Positions 1 to 11,505 of a stretch of 64,000 bases of DNA are shown in pieces (position 1 is the stretch's first letter; each line of letters begins with the position of its first letter). The position numbers and the translations under genes are program-made. The stretch covers positions 62,001 to 126,000 of the forward strand of contig JALXAM010000038.1 in NCBI GenBank assembly GCA_026992075.1, written 5' to 3'. The notes beneath the pieces are model-generated. The model searched no databases and was not told where the DNA came from. It saw only the letters and a list, made by a program, of their open reading frames with translations. The DNA comes from Sedimenticola sp. Its GTDB lineage: Bacteria > Pseudomonadota > Gammaproteobacteria > Chromatiales > Chromatiaceae.

Positions 1-997
<997 letters not shown>

Positions 998-1072
998 TGG
1001 ATGCTTGAAGCCAGGATGCCGTCTCTTGGCGTGAAAATATAAGCTACCCAAAGCACCCCAATCCGCATGAAA

Positions 1073-1178
1073 GCCGATGTTCCGGTGTTTGTGGCGGGGC
1101 TTCGGCAGCAGGAATGCTGCCGCAGAGCCTACAGGGATGTATTCACGGCGTCCCCGCCACAAATACCCGGACAGCGGC
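1073..1178 (+). repeat. Variable-arm palindromic element, copy A
   Basis: A 27-bp arm (1073-1099), 52-bp core (1100-1151) and 27-bp opposing arm (1152-1178). The arms match at 23 of 27 positions, and two of the four mismatches would be G-U pairs in RNA. The core contains an inner hairpin (GGCAGCAGGAATGCTGCC) and the motif GAGCCTACAGGGATGTATTC. It lies between ahcY and metF. A tail like CGGGAAAGCGCTTGG follows and is echoed after copies B, C and D. The rest of 998-1222 shows no gene. Confidence 0.85.
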
Positions 1179-1222
1179 GCCGGGAAAGCGCTTGGGGTAA
1201 CAGCCTCTAACAGAGCGATCCA

Positions 1223-2077
1223 ATGCACCAGACCTTCAGCTTCGAGCTCTTCCCCCCCAAGACCGAAAAGGGGATGAAAAAGCTCAAGACCACCGTCTCC
1301 CGCCTCCAGGCCCTGGGACCGGAGTACTTCAGCGTCACCTACGGCGCCGGCGGCTCCACCCGCGAGCGCACCTTCGCCACCGTGGACTGGCTGCGGAGCC
1401 AGGGCGTCGAGACCGCGCCCCACCTCTCCTGCATCGGCGCCGGCCGCGACGAGATCCTCGACATCCTGCAGCGCTACCGCAACGAGGGCATCCACCGCAT
1501 CGTCGCCCTGCGCGGCGACCTCCCCTCCGGGGCGGGACTGGGCGCACTGGGCGACTTCAACTACGCCAACGAGCTGGTGGCCTTCATCCAGAGCGAGTTT
1601 CCCGGCGAGTTCCAGATCGAGGTGGCCGCTTACCCCGAGTTCCACCCCCAGGCGCCCAGCGCCTGGCAGGATCTGGACAACTTCCGGCGCAAAGTGGAGG
1701 CGGGCGCCAGCGGCGCCATCACCCAGTATTTCTACAACCCCGACGCCTACTGGCGCTTCCTCGACGACTGCGGCCGTCGGGGCATCACCATTCCCATCGT
1801 GCCGGGAATCATGCCCATCACCAACTACGCCAGCCTGGCCCGCTTCTCCGATGCCTGTGGCGCCGAGATCCCCCGCTGGCTACGCAAGCGGCTGGAGGCC
1901 TACGGCGAGGACCAGCAGGCGGTCTTCGACTTCGGCGTGGAGGTGGTGTGCGAGCTCTGCCGCAACCTGCTGGAGGGCGGCGCGCCGGGCCTTCACTTCT
2001 ACACCCTCAACCAGTCGGCGGCCACCCTGGCCATCTGCGAGCGACTGGGGCTCGGCCAGGGTGCGCCTGCCGCGTAA
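1223..2077 (+). CDS. metF: Methylenetetrahydrofolate reductase
   Basis: FAD enzyme that reduces 5,10-methylene-THF to 5-methyl-THF, the methyl donor for methionine synthesis. At 284 residues it has the usual bacterial MetF length. It begins FSFELFPPKTEKG, the classic N-terminal motif with the catalytic glutamate. It also has VTYGAGGSTRERT, ALRGD and GAITQYFYN, which belong to the TIM-barrel flavin and folate sites. The first ATG of the frame fits family length. It follows ahcY, the other methionine-cycle gene, after a 225-bp gap filled mostly by repeat copy A, and its end overlaps rsmE by 17 bases. Confidence 0.97.
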   Translation: MHQTFSFELFPPKTEKGMKKLKTTVSRLQALGPEYFSVTYGAGGSTRERTFATVDWLRSQGVETAPHLSCIGAGRDEILDILQRYRNEGIHRIVALRGDLPSGAGLGALGDFNYANELVAFIQSEFPGEFQIEVAAYPEFHPQAPSAWQDLDNFRRKVEAGASGAITQYFYNPDAYWRFLDDCGRRGITIPIVPGIMPITNYASLARFSDACGAEIPRWLRKRLEAYGEDQQAVFDFGVEVVCELCRNLLEGGAPGLHFYTLNQSAATLAICERLGLGQGAPAA

Positions 2078-2792
2078 TTTCGTCGATCACCCCCTGGTGA
2101 CGGGCCGGCGGATGGAACTGCCCGAACGGGTCCACCGTCACCTGCAGCAGGTGTTGCGCCTGCAACCCGGGGATCTGGTGGTGTTGTTCAACGGCAGGGA
2201 CGGCCGGGACTACCAGGCACGCCTGACACGGATCGATCGCAGGGGCGCGGAGGTTGAGATTCTTGAGGCGGGCGCAGAGGAGCTCCCGCCAGCACTGGAA
2301 CTACACCTGGCGCTGGGCATCTCCCGGGGGGAACGCATGGACTGGGCACTGCAGAAAGCGGTGGAGCTGGGGGTTGCCGGAATCCAGCCCCTGTTCACCC
2401 TGCGCACCCAGGTGCGGCTGCAGGGAGAACGCCTGGAAAAACGGCTGGCACACTGGCGGGGGGTAATCCTGTCCGCCTGTGAGCAGTCCGGACGCCGCCT
2501 GTTGCCAGACCTGGAGCCGCCACGCAAGCTGGACTCCTGGTTGCAGCAGACCACCGGGCCGGTCCTGTTGCTGGATCCCCGGGCGGCGCGCCCGCTGCCG
2601 AAACTGCCTTCACCCGGAGAACGGGTGACCTTCCTGGTCGGCCCGGAAGGCGGGTTCGATGAAAAAGAAAGGCACCTCGCATACGCCTGCGGCTGCACCG
2701 GAGTGCGGCTGGGACCGCGCATTCTGCGCACCGAGACGGCTCCTTTGGCGGCGCTGGCCGCAGCACAGGCGCTTTGGGGGGATTTCCGCTGA
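2061..2792 (+). CDS. rsmE: 16S rRNA (uracil1498-N3)-methyltransferase
   Basis: SPOUT-class methyltransferase that modifies U1498 of 16S rRNA in the 30S subunit. I chose the GTG at 2061, giving 243 residues starting V/M-RLPRNFVDHPL, as RsmE proteins normally do. The ORF-track start at 1851 adds a tail read out of frame through metF. The knotted SAM site is visible near the C-terminus: FLVGPEGGFDEKE, then LGPRILRTETAPLAAL. The N-terminal PUA-like region includes VVLFNGRDG. It is probably translationally coupled to metF and convergent with chpC, with only 7 bases between. Confidence 0.95.
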   Translation: MRLPRNFVDHPLVTGRRMELPERVHRHLQQVLRLQPGDLVVLFNGRDGRDYQARLTRIDRRGAEVEILEAGAEELPPALELHLALGISRGERMDWALQKAVELGVAGIQPLFTLRTQVRLQGERLEKRLAHWRGVILSACEQSGRRLLPDLEPPRKLDSWLQQTTGPVLLLDPRAARPLPKLPSPGERVTFLVGPEGGFDEKERHLAYACGCTGVRLGPRILRTETAPLAALAAAQALWGDFR

Positions 2793-2799
2793 ACCGGTC

Positions 2800-3285
2800 T
2801 CAGGCGGCTTCCGCCTCGAGCTCCGCCACCAGGGCGCCGAGCCGGTCCAGGTCCGGCACCAGTGCCTCGGTCTCCTGGATGCGCACCTTGTAGAGCACCG
2901 GCCAATCGTCCGGCCAACCGCCGGACTCCTCCAGCGTCAGCGTCTCTTCGTTGACGTGGGCCAGGCGCGGCATGCCGGTGGCCTCCACGCCAAGAAAGGG
3001 ATGTTCCAGCCGGTCGTCGAACACGTGCACGATCACGATCCGCCTGCGCCCCCGGCGTTGCTCCCGCTCCACCCCCAACAGCCGCTCCATGGAGATCAGC
3101 GGCAACATGAGGTGGCGCCACTCGAAACGACCCAGCAGCCAGGAAGGAGCCGGCTCATCCTCCTTCATCAGCTCCCGGTAGCCGATGATCTCGATCACAG
3201 CCGCCGAAGGGAGCAGCAGCGGAATCTGTCGTTGGGGAATGAGTAACCCCTGGATCTCCAGCCCCTTCTCTTCCTGATCAGCCAT
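2800..3285 (-). CDS. chpC: CheW-like protein of the Pil-Chp system (ChpC-like)
   Basis: A 161-residue CheW-fold protein and the last gene of the pil-chp cluster. The ORF shows the CheW pattern of a short N-terminal strand (IQGLLIPQRQIPLLLPSAAVIEII), GRFEWRHLMLPLISMERLL, and later RIVIVHV. Its start overlaps the end of chpA by 8 bases, so translation is probably coupled. In Pseudomonas ChpC occupies the same terminal position and is an accessory receptor-kinase coupler. The gene symbol rests mostly on that position plus the CheW fold, because CheW-like proteins are hard to tell apart by sequence. The main coupler here is pilI. Confidence 0.8.
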   Translation of the reverse strand: MADQEEKGLEIQGLLIPQRQIPLLLPSAAVIEIIGYRELMKEDEPAPSWLLGRFEWRHLMLPLISMERLLGVEREQRRGRRRIVIVHVFDDRLEHPFLGVEATGMPRLAHVNEETLTLEESGGWPDDWPVLYKVRIQETEALVPDLDRLGALVAELEAEAA

Positions 3286-6200
3286 GGACCCGCTCCCCCA
3301 ATAATTGGTAGATGTTCTCCAGCAGATCGGTCTCCTGGTAGGGCTTGCCCAGATAGCGGTCCACCCCCAGCTCCAGCGCCCGCTTGCGGTGCTTCTCGCC
3401 GGTTCGCGAAGTGATCATTATGATGGGAATGCTCTCCAGCGCGGGCGTGTTGCGGATGTGGCGGGCCAGCTCGTAGCCATCCATGCGAGGCATCTCGATA
3501 TCCAGCAACATCACGTCCGGCTTGCGGTCCTGCAGCACGGTGATGGCATCCACCCCATCCTTGGCGGTGATCACCTGCATGTTGTGGCGCTCCAGCAGTC
3601 GGCTGGTGACCTTGCGCACCGTGATGGAATCGTCCACCACCATCACGGTGATACCCCGCGCCTCCTCTTCCTCGATCTGCGGAGGCAGAGCCCCTTGCGC
3701 CATCGCAGCCGAACGCACCACCGCATTCACATCCAGCAGCAGGGCGATCTTGCCGTCGGCCAGAATGGTGCCGCCCGTGAACCAGCGCACTCCGGCCAGC
3801 TGGGCACCGATGGACTTCACCACGATCTGCTGGTTGCCGATGAGACGGTCGAGATGAATCGCCATGCGCCGCTCACCGGCCCGCACCAGTAACAGCGGCA
3901 GCCAGCGCGCGTTTTCCGGCAGCGCGGGCTCGCCCAGGCCGAGCAGGCTGCCCAGGTAGCGCACCGGGTAGATGTGTCCACCATATTCGATACCCTCGGA
4001 GCGTCCCTTGTAGCAGGCCACCAGATCCTCCCGGGAAACACGGATGATCACCTCGGTGGAACCGTGAGGAATGGCGTAGATCTCGTCCGCCACCTCCACC
4101 AGCAGAGCTTCGGAGATGGCCAGCGTAAAGGGCAGCCGAATGACGAAACTGCTGCCGCGGCCCTGCTGGGACATGATCTCCAGGGATCCTCCCAGTTGCT
4201 TGATCTCGGCCACCACCGCATCCATGCCCACGCCGCGCCCGGCCACCTGGGTCACCTCGGCCGCGGTGCTGAAGCCGGGCTGGAGAATGAACTGATACAG
4301 GGTCTCCTCGTCCACCTCGGCGTTCTCTTCCAACAGGCCGTTCTGCACCGCCTTGCGGCGAATGGCGGCGGCATCCAGCCCGGCACCGTCGTCGGAGATG
4401 GTGAGCACCACCTCACTGCCCTCCCGCGCGAGCACCAGGGAAACCTTGCCCGTTTCCGGCTTGCCAGCCGACTTGCGTTGCTCCGGCGGCTCGATGCCAT
4501 GGGCCACCGCATTGCGCAACAGATGTTCCAGCGGGCCGGTGATGCGATTGAGGATGGTTCGGTCGATCTCGCCATCGGCACCGATGACGTCCAGCTCCGC
4601 TTTCTTGCCCAGGGTCTGTGCCGTCTGCCGCACCACCCGTTGCAGGCGCGAGGCCTGGCGCTTGAAGGGCACCATGCGGCTGCGCAGCAGGCCATCCTGG
4701 AGATCGTTGGTGACCCGGGCCTGCTGCAGCAGCAGGGTGTCGGCATCGCGCATCTGCTCTCCCAGGGTCTCACCGATATTGGAGAGGTCGCTCACCGTCT
4801 CCGACAAGGCCCGGGAAAGTTGCTGGAGCGTGGAATACTGATCCATTTCCAGGGGATCGAAATCCTCGTACCTGTGTGCCTCCTGCTCCCGTTCGTGGCG
4901 GGAGCGGATCTGCGCCTCCGTCTCCAGCTCCAGGGCCCGCAACTGGGACTGCAAACGGGCGATGGTGGCATTGAGCTCTTCCAGGTTGTGCTGGATACGC
5001 ATGTTCTGACGCTCCAGCCGGGCTCGGTAGATGCTCACCTCGCCAGCGTTGTTCACCAGCTGGTCCAGCAGCTCGGCGCGTACCCGTACCCGCTCACCCT
5101 TGTCTGATTGTTCCTCTTCCGCCCGCAGCGGCGGCGGCCGTTGCCGATCCTGGCGCTGGCGCACCTGGGGAGAGGGGAAAGGAATCACTCCCTCGTCGGC
5201 GCCCACCTCCCTCTCCTGCAACAACTCGGAATCGGTTAGCACCTGGGAGCTGAACAGCAGGGAGGAGTCGTGCTCCTGCTGCAGACTGGAGGCCTCCAGG
5301 CTCATCTGCGTGGAGGCGGCGGCCATGCTGGTCTCGGCAAGGGTGGTGAGTTCCGACTCACCGGCGATCGCCGGCATCTCCCAGGCCCGACCGGACGCGG
5401 CCGCCTCGATGGCTTTTGTCACGTCCGCCAGTTCCGGCTGTCCGGCACTCCGCTGCAGCTGCTCGATGCTGTGCTCCAGTCGGTCCATGCCCAGCCGCAC
5501 CAAGGGGACCAGCTGTTCATCGGCCTCGATACGCCCTTCCGCCAGCCCCTCGAACAGGGATTCCATGGCATGGCTGAGATCCCCCATGGCGAACAGCCCG
5601 GCAAACCGGGCATTGCCCTTGAGGGTATGCAGGTTGCGCATCAGTCCGTCGATGGCCTCCTGGGAGGTGATCTCCTCCTCCCAGGCTCCCAGCAGCTCTT
5701 CCAACCGCTCGGTGATCTCCCCGGCCTCCTCCATGAAAAGCTCCAGAAGTTCGGGATCGACCTCCGGAGTCGGCTCTGGAGAGGAAGTTTTCGCAGAATC
5801 CTCTTCCCCGACCTCCACGCTGGAGAGAGAAACCGATTCGGGATGATATTCCCGCTCGCTCTCCCAGCCTTCCGACAGGAGGATGGATTCCGGCTCCTGT
5901 TGCACCTGCTCCTCCGCCGGTTCTGCCTCCTCTTGCACCTCCGGCACGGCTTCCGGCTCCGGCTCGGCGGCCAGGGCTTCCAGGCGGGAAACCAGCTCCC
6001 GGGCCTCTTCGATGCGAGCCGTGAGATCCGGCAACCGGCCGTTGAGATGCAGCCCGTCCAGCGCATCCTCCATGGACTCCACCAGGCGACTCACCTGATT
6101 CCGCGTGTCCTGGTCCACCTCGCCGCCGCTTTCACGCAGCAGTTCGAAGAAGCGTTCCAGCTGCTGCGCCAGTTCGCCAAGAGCGTCCAGCCCGGCCATG

Positions 6201-9200
6201 CGGGCCCCACCTTTGAGCGTGTGGACCCCCCGCTGGATCTCCTCCAGCAGCGCTCCGCTCTCTCCAGCCAGCCACCGCTCCAGCCCACCACTGAGACGTT
6301 CCAGCACCTCGGCCGCCTCTTCGCTGAAGACCTGGATGATGTCGCCGCCGCCGGCCGGTTCCTGCAGCAGTTCGCTGTCGCTCACCGCTTCCAGGTCGGA
6401 AACCACTTCGGGGAGCTGGCGATCCGCCTCGCGGATCTCGGTCACCAGCGCTTCCCAGTCCGGCAGGGTGCTACCTGGAGTGTTGATGGCAGCCAGGATC
6501 TCCTGCATCACCTCGTGGAATCGCTGAAGCAGCGTCAATTCGTCTCTGCCACAAGGCCGGGAAAGCTGAAACAGGTGGTTGCAGTAGATCTCCATCTCCC
6601 CGGCGAGCACCGCCATGGGCTCCACCTCCGCCAGGTGGGAGCTGCCCCGAAGGGTGTGGAGCGCCCGCACCACCTCGTTCTCCATGGGGCAACCGGAGGT
6701 ACAGCGTGCCAGGAAGTCCTGCACCACCTCCAGGTGCCCTTCGCACTCGCCATGAAAGATGTTGAGAAGATCCTGGTCCAGCTGGATGGCCGCTGGCGGC
6801 AGTTCCGGCAGCTCGCCGGTGAATTCGCCCTCTTCCGCAGCCTGCTGTTGCGGCTCGGGTTCCTCTTCCGGAAGCTGGGGCTCCTCCGGTTCGGCAGTTG
6901 CACGTGGCTCCGCCAAGGCAAAGCCGCGCTCCATGAGCCCTTCCACGTCCACCTGCGCAGGAACACCTTTTTTCTGGGCCTCCACCAGCACCGGCACCGC
7001 GGCCACCGCCTGGTCCAGGAACTCCACAACCTCGTGATTCGCCGGCACGGTGCCATCCATGATGCGATTGAGGAGGTTCTCCACCGACCAGGCGAATTCG
7101 CCGATCACCGAAGCGCCTACCATGCGGCCACTACCCTTGAGGGTGTGGAAAGAGCGCCGGAAAGTCTGCAGCGCCTGTTCATCAGAGGGGTCGGCGCGCC
7201 ATTTCGGGTACTGCTCTCCGATCACCTCCAGCTCCTCTCCCGCCTCTTCCATGAAGATGTCGAAGATCTCCGGATCGATCTCGTCCATCTCCACCGCCAC
7301 CAATTTCTCTTCGGCGGGGAGGCTCTCTTCCCTCTCGTCAGGGGTTGCACCGGCCGCTTCGGGAATGGGGGACTCTGTGGTCTCTTGCCCCGCCTGCCCT
7401 GTTTCCACCTCCTCTTCCGGGCGCTCCATGGCTGGCTCTTCCGTTAGCGCGGTGGAACCGGCCTGCCCGGCAGCAGTGCCGGCCACGGGCTCTGCGGCAA
7501 CACGATCCTCTTCGTCCCCGTGTAAAGGGATCACCTGCGCCCCGGCCGAAGGAATGGCTGGCTGCTCGAGGAACTCCGGGTGCACCTCGCCCTCCTCCGC
7601 CTCGCCAGTGAGCAGCCGCAAGGCCGATTCCGCTTCCGCCAGGATCTCGTCCAGGCCGCTGCGCCCTTCCAGGCGCGCCTCCAGGTAGTAGTCCAATGCC
7701 GCGAAGAAGTCCACCAATGCGCCCTGTTGCAGCGGTTCGGGCTGGACTTCATCTTCCGCCAACCGGTCGAGCACGGGCTCCACACCTTCCAGCAGCAAGG
7801 CCATCCCATCGAAGCCCACCACGGCGAAGACGCCCGCCAGTTTGTGCACCTCCTGGGCCACGTCGTGAAGCCGCTGCCGCTCGGAAAAATCCTGCAGGTA
7901 ACGTTCCACCCCCTCCTTGATGCGGGCAAACTCCAGGGTCGCTTCACGAATCACGGCCTGGTGCCGGGCCCGCTGCTCCTTTTCCTCGGGGGTTTTGCCC
8001 GGCGCAGACGATTCCGGCATCCCGGCATCCGCTCCCAGGGTGGTCTGGACCTCCACCAGCAGGGTGGCCATGCGCATGAGCCGGTCATCGTCCGCCTGCA
8101 ATTCGCCGGATTCCATCCGGCGCAACTCGTCTGCTGCCGCGGCGAGACGTTCGCGCTGCCCACCCATGCCCAGCATTCCCAGGGTGTCGGCCACCTTGAG
8201 CAGGCGCTCCCCCAGTCCCTGCAAGCGCACAAGCTCTTCCCGGTCACCACGGATGAAGAGATCCAGCCCCTCCTGGATCTGTCCCAGATCGCCCAGCAAC
8301 TCGGCGGAGACGGCGGCCAACACGCTTTCATCAGCCGTCACGGCCTGCGCTTCGCCCTCCCTTTGCATCTGGTCGGGAAAACTGTTGGCCAGATCGGCGG
8401 TGCGTTTCACCGACTGCACCACCGGGTCGTTGGAGTGGGAACGGGATACGAAGTAGAGCACCTGCTTGAGCAGCTCCATGGGAAACCGCTCCATGGCCGC
8501 TTCTTCACCCTGCTCGATGAGCGCCTTGAAGACACGATCGAGCCGGCTGAAAAGCTGTTTCACTTCGTCGTCGGCAGCGAACTCGCCCTCCATGAGGGTG
8601 AGCACCAGGGCTTCGGCGGAGTCCATGAGACGCCGCAGGCGCCGGGTGCCGGCCACCGCGTTGACCCGCCGCACCACATCCAGAACAAGTTCCAGCCCCT
8701 CCTGCTCCCCCTCACCCCGGTACCAGGCCAGCAGGCCATGGTGGTAGCGGTTGCGCTGCTGCCTCACCAGGGTGGGAATCTCCGGGTTGCCGGAGCCGGG
8801 GATCACCGGTTCACGCTCCACCACCCGGTTCAGGTTCGGCGCGTAGAGCACGATCTCCGAGGCGGCCTCCACTCCGCGGGCGGCACGCAGATCGTTGAGC
8901 ACCGGCAACAGCACCAGCGGAATGTCAGGCTCCCCACGCTCCAGCCGGTCCAGGTAGGCGGGAAGCTGCACCAGCCCAAGCATCAGGGACTCGGCCAGTC
9001 GTTCGCTGCCCTGCAGGCTGCCATCCGCGAGCCCTTGGCCCACCCGTTCCATCTCTTCCACCAGCATGGCGGCGCCATAGACCTGGACCATGCGCAGGGT
9101 GCCGTGCAACTGGTGGACGCGATCTAGGAAGGCCGTGATCTGCTCCGCCTGGAAACCACTCTCCTCGTACGCCTCCAGCGCCTGCCGAGCCAGCTGGATG

Positions 9201-9265
9201 GTCTCGTCCAGCCCCTCCTTCACCCAGCGCAGAGTGGCGTAATCGGGCTTGTCGGTTTTGCTCAT
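3278..9265 (-). CDS. chpA: ChpA-type hybrid chemosensory histidine kinase with multiple Hpt domains
   Basis: A giant (1995 aa) CheA-family kinase for type IV pilus twitching and surface signalling. Four canonical phosphotransfer motifs are visible: HTLKGSGRMVG (about residue 707), HTLRGSSHLAE (869), HTLKGGARMAG (1013) and HTLKGNARFAG (1212). Two degenerate ones are HGTLRMV (about 54) and HKLAGVF (about 471). Acidic, low-complexity linkers separate them. The CheA core follows: dimerisation (LLDQLVNNAGEVS, about 1405), an ATPase N-box (HLLRNAVAHGIEPPEQR), the G boxes DDGAGLD and GRGVGMDAV, and a CheW-like domain. The C-terminal receiver has VMVVDDS and phospho-acceptor LLDIEMPRMDG near residue 1920. 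It lies between pilJ and chpC. Confidence 0.95.
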   Translation of the reverse strand: MSKTDKPDYATLRWVKEGLDETIQLARQALEAYEESGFQAEQITAFLDRVHQLHGTLRMVQVYGAAMLVEEMERVGQGLADGSLQGSERLAESLMLGLVQLPAYLDRLERGEPDIPLVLLPVLNDLRAARGVEAASEIVLYAPNLNRVVEREPVIPGSGNPEIPTLVRQQRNRYHHGLLAWYRGEGEQEGLELVLDVVRRVNAVAGTRRLRRLMDSAEALVLTLMEGEFAADDEVKQLFSRLDRVFKALIEQGEEAAMERFPMELLKQVLYFVSRSHSNDPVVQSVKRTADLANSFPDQMQREGEAQAVTADESVLAAVSAELLGDLGQIQEGLDLFIRGDREELVRLQGLGERLLKVADTLGMLGMGGQRERLAAAADELRRMESGELQADDDRLMRMATLLVEVQTTLGADAGMPESSAPGKTPEEKEQRARHQAVIREATLEFARIKEGVERYLQDFSERQRLHDVAQEVHKLAGVFAVVGFDGMALLLEGVEPVLDRLAEDEVQPEPLQQGALVDFFAALDYYLEARLEGRSGLDEILAEAESALRLLTGEAEEGEVHPEFLEQPAIPSAGAQVIPLHGDEEDRVAAEPVAGTAAGQAGSTALTEEPAMERPEEEVETGQAGQETTESPIPEAAGATPDEREESLPAEEKLVAVEMDEIDPEIFDIFMEEAGEELEVIGEQYPKWRADPSDEQALQTFRRSFHTLKGSGRMVGASVIGEFAWSVENLLNRIMDGTVPANHEVVEFLDQAVAAVPVLVEAQKKGVPAQVDVEGLMERGFALAEPRATAEPEEPQLPEEEPEPQQQAAEEGEFTGELPELPPAAIQLDQDLLNIFHGECEGHLEVVQDFLARCTSGCPMENEVVRALHTLRGSSHLAEVEPMAVLAGEMEIYCNHLFQLSRPCGRDELTLLQRFHEVMQEILAAINTPGSTLPDWEALVTEIREADRQLPEVVSDLEAVSDSELLQEPAGGGDIIQVFSEEAAEVLERLSGGLERWLAGESGALLEEIQRGVHTLKGGARMAGLDALGELAQQLERFFELLRESGGEVDQDTRNQVSRLVESMEDALDGLHLNGRLPDLTARIEEARELVSRLEALAAEPEPEAVPEVQEEAEPAEEQVQQEPESILLSEGWESEREYHPESVSLSSVEVGEEDSAKTSSPEPTPEVDPELLELFMEEAGEITERLEELLGAWEEEITSQEAIDGLMRNLHTLKGNARFAGLFAMGDLSHAMESLFEGLAEGRIEADEQLVPLVRLGMDRLEHSIEQLQRSAGQPELADVTKAIEAAASGRAWEMPAIAGESELTTLAETSMAAASTQMSLEASSLQQEHDSSLLFSSQVLTDSELLQEREVGADEGVIPFPSPQVRQRQDRQRPPPLRAEEEQSDKGERVRVRAELLDQLVNNAGEVSIYRARLERQNMRIQHNLEELNATIARLQSQLRALELETEAQIRSRHEREQEAHRYEDFDPLEMDQYSTLQQLSRALSETVSDLSNIGETLGEQMRDADTLLLQQARVTNDLQDGLLRSRMVPFKRQASRLQRVVRQTAQTLGKKAELDVIGADGEIDRTILNRITGPLEHLLRNAVAHGIEPPEQRKSAGKPETGKVSLVLAREGSEVVLTISDDGAGLDAAAIRRKAVQNGLLEENAEVDEETLYQFILQPGFSTAAEVTQVAGRGVGMDAVVAEIKQLGGSLEIMSQQGRGSSFVIRLPFTLAISEALLVEVADEIYAIPHGSTEVIIRVSREDLVACYKGRSEGIEYGGHIYPVRYLGSLLGLGEPALPENARWLPLLLVRAGERRMAIHLDRLIGNQQIVVKSIGAQLAGVRWFTGGTILADGKIALLLDVNAVVRSAAMAQGALPPQIEEEEARGITVMVVDDSITVRKVTSRLLERHNMQVITAKDGVDAITVLQDRKPDVMLLDIEMPRMDGYELARHIRNTPALESIPIIMITSRTGEKHRKRALELGVDRYLGKPYQETDLLENIYQLLGERVHG

Positions 9266-9297
9266 CGGCCTTCCTCAAGCATGGCGGAACGGCAGCC

Positions 9298-11433
9298 TCA
9301 CTTCTCGGGGAGCACGAAACCGGCCACCGACTGGCGCAGCTGATCGATCTTTTCGGCCAGCTCTCCGATGGCTTCCGCAGCCAGATTGCTGCTGTCGGTG
9401 GTCTGCTGGGTGATCTCCTGGATGACCCCCATGGTGTCGTTGAGCTGGCGAGCCTCCGCCGACTCCGCCTGCGCGGACTCGGCCAACCGGGTGATGATCT
9501 CGGCGATCTCCTTGGAGACGGTCTCGATCTCCTGCAACGCGGCGCCGGCGTCCTCTGCCAGCCTGGCCCCGCTGACCACCTCGGAGGTACTGGATTCCAT
9601 GGAACTCACCGCTTCCTTGGTATCCGCCTGAATGGTCTGAACCAGCGCCTCGATCTGCTTGGTGGCGTTGGCGGAGCGCTCGGCAAGCCGTTGCACCTCG
9701 TCCGCCACCACGGCAAAACCACGCCCCGCCTCCCCGGCCATGGCCGCCTGCATGGCGGCATTGAGCGCCAGGATGTTGGTCTGGTCGGCGATGTCCTCGA
9801 TGAGCTCCACGATATTTCCGATCTCCTGGGAGCTCTCACCGAGCCGCTTGATGCGTTTGGAGGTCTCCTGGATCTGGTCGCGAATGTTGTCCATACCGCG
9901 GATGGTGCGCTGCACCGCCTCATCCCCCTTGCCGGCCAGCTCCACCGAGCGCTGCGCCACCTCGGCGGATCGCATGGCGGTACCCTCCATCTCCACCAGG
10001 GCATTGGTCATCTTGTCGATCTTGGCGCTGGCGCCCGTGATCTCGTCCCGCTGGTGCTCGGCCGCCTCGGCCAGATGCAGGATGGTGGCCTGGGTCTCCT
10101 GGGAGGACCTGGAGACCTCTTCCGCCGTGTCGTTGATGGACTGCACCACTTCGCGCATCGCTTCGATGGCGTAGTTGATGGAGTCGGCGATGGCGCCGGT
10201 GATGTCTTCGGTCACCGTGGCTTCCACCGAAAGGTCGCCGTCGGCGAGATCACCCATTTCGTCCAGCAGCCGCCGGATGGCATCCTGGTTGCGCTGATAC
10301 TGCTCGGAAATCAATTTTTCCTGACGCCGCGCCCGGCTCACCAGCGCGATACCCAGCAGCACCAGCAGGGCCACGGTGAGCACACCCAGGCCGGTGATGA
10401 GCAAAGGCCCCACCACCACGGGCCCGATCTTCAACTGACCCGCCTCCCCGCGATAGGCTTCGATGAGCTTGCGCTCGGCATCCGCGACTTTGTCGGAAGC
10501 GAGCGCCACGGCACTGGGCACATCCATGTCGGGAAGCACCTTGCCCTCTTCCACCGCTTGCTGAGCCTTCTCCTGCAAGCCGGTCTCGCCCACCGCTTCC
10601 AGGGCCGGCAGCACGTCGGGAATCAGATCCAGAACGGTATTGAGGGAGTCATCGATGTCACCCAGGATGGCGGTGATCTCCAGCAGGTTTTCCTTGAGAT
10701 CCGGATCCTTCACTCCTTTCAAGCCCAGCGTGGAACTGCCATTGAGCAGTGCATCCACCACTGTCCTCAGCTCGTCCACGTCCTGGGTCAGCTGGTCCAC
10801 CGCCAGCGCCGTGGCCGAACCACCGGCAAGCACGTCGGCCAGAGAAGAGTTGATGCGCTGCGCCAGGAAGAGCTGCCGGGTGGCGTAATAGACCTGATTG
10901 GGATCGGCCTCACCCTCCACCAACCGGTTGGTCACTTCGGTGGAGAGCTCCAGCAGGTCGGGCAGAGTATCCTTGATGATGGTGATGATCTCCTTCACCG
11001 AGAGGATGGCATCCTGGTTGTTGAGAATGGAGTCCACGTGGGAGCGCAGCTCCAACCATGCGTTCTCCACCTCGTGCAACACGGGCTGCATTGCTGTCGG
11101 CGAGGGAGGAAGGCCCTCGGCGGGAGAGCCGTTCTTGAGTATCTTGAGCAGTTCCGAGAAGCGATCGCGGGATTCCCGAAGGCGGGAGAAAGAAGCCTCT
11201 TTTCCGCTGGCCGCCTCCACCGCATATTTGGCGATGCGGTGGGCCAGCACCCGCTGATCGGCGGCATAGAGTAGGTATTTCTCCAAGTGAGCGCTGTGCC
11301 GCGACCAGGCCACGAATGCCAGGATGCCAGACACCATGGAGACGATCAGCAGCAGGGACAGCAGTGGGATGAATGCCGACCGGTCCTGCCCTTTCTGTGC
11401 TCTTGCAACCATATTTCTCAAACCTCGGATCAA
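9298..11433 (-). CDS. pilJ: Type IV pilus methyl-accepting chemotaxis protein PilJ
   Basis: Membrane chemoreceptor of the Pil-Chp pathway, 711 residues. One transmembrane helix lies near the N-terminus ([20 protein letters not shown]). A long periplasmic helical region of PilJ type follows ([21 protein letters not shown]), then a second helix ([19 protein letters not shown]), HAMP, and a cytoplasmic signalling domain with the hairpin tip [25 protein letters not shown] (in part). The match to Pseudomonas PilJ as I remember it is strong, for instance [16 protein letters not shown]. An internal ATG seven codons in (11412) is an alternative start. No CheR-type pilK follows; chpA begins 33 bases downstream. 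Confidence 0.95.
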   Translation of the reverse strand: MIRGLRNMVARAQKGQDRSAFIPLLSLLLIVSMVSGILAFVAWSRHSAHLEKYLLYAADQRVLAHRIAKYAVEAASGKEASFSRLRESRDRFSELLKILKNGSPAEGLPPSPTAMQPVLHEVENAWLELRSHVDSILNNQDAILSVKEIITIIKDTLPDLLELSTEVTNRLVEGEADPNQVYYATRQLFLAQRINSSLADVLAGGSATALAVDQLTQDVDELRTVVDALLNGSSTLGLKGVKDPDLKENLLEITAILGDIDDSLNTVLDLIPDVLPALEAVGETGLQEKAQQAVEEGKVLPDMDVPSAVALASDKVADAERKLIEAYRGEAGQLKIGPVVVGPLLITGLGVLTVALLVLLGIALVSRARRQEKLISEQYQRNQDAIRRLLDEMGDLADGDLSVEATVTEDITGAIADSINYAIEAMREVVQSINDTAEEVSRSSQETQATILHLAEAAEHQRDEITGASAKIDKMTNALVEMEGTAMRSAEVAQRSVELAGKGDEAVQRTIRGMDNIRDQIQETSKRIKRLGESSQEIGNIVELIEDIADQTNILALNAAMQAAMAGEAGRGFAVVADEVQRLAERSANATKQIEALVQTIQADTKEAVSSMESSTSEVVSGARLAEDAGAALQEIETVSKEIAEIITRLAESAQAESAEARQLNDTMGVIQEITQQTTDSSNLAAEAIGELAEKIDQLRQSVAGFVLPEK

Positions 11434-11505
11434 GGCGGAACCAGTCCGCCAAATCAGGATTCCTCGCCTATTGCTCCACCACCTCTACACCTGACCTGAA
11501 CAGGT

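Noticed and set aside
1077-1277. Small ORF with the peptide GMYSRRPRHKYP
   Set aside because: It is a translation of repeat copy A. Similar peptides come from copies B, D, E and F (for example GCIHGVPATN, MYSRRPR), showing that they are repeat-derived.
5270-7447. 725-residue plus-strand ORF opposite chpA
   Set aside because: Shadow of the third-position GC bias in chpA; rich in His, Leu, Arg and Gln with no domain, and chpA itself has clear motifs throughout.
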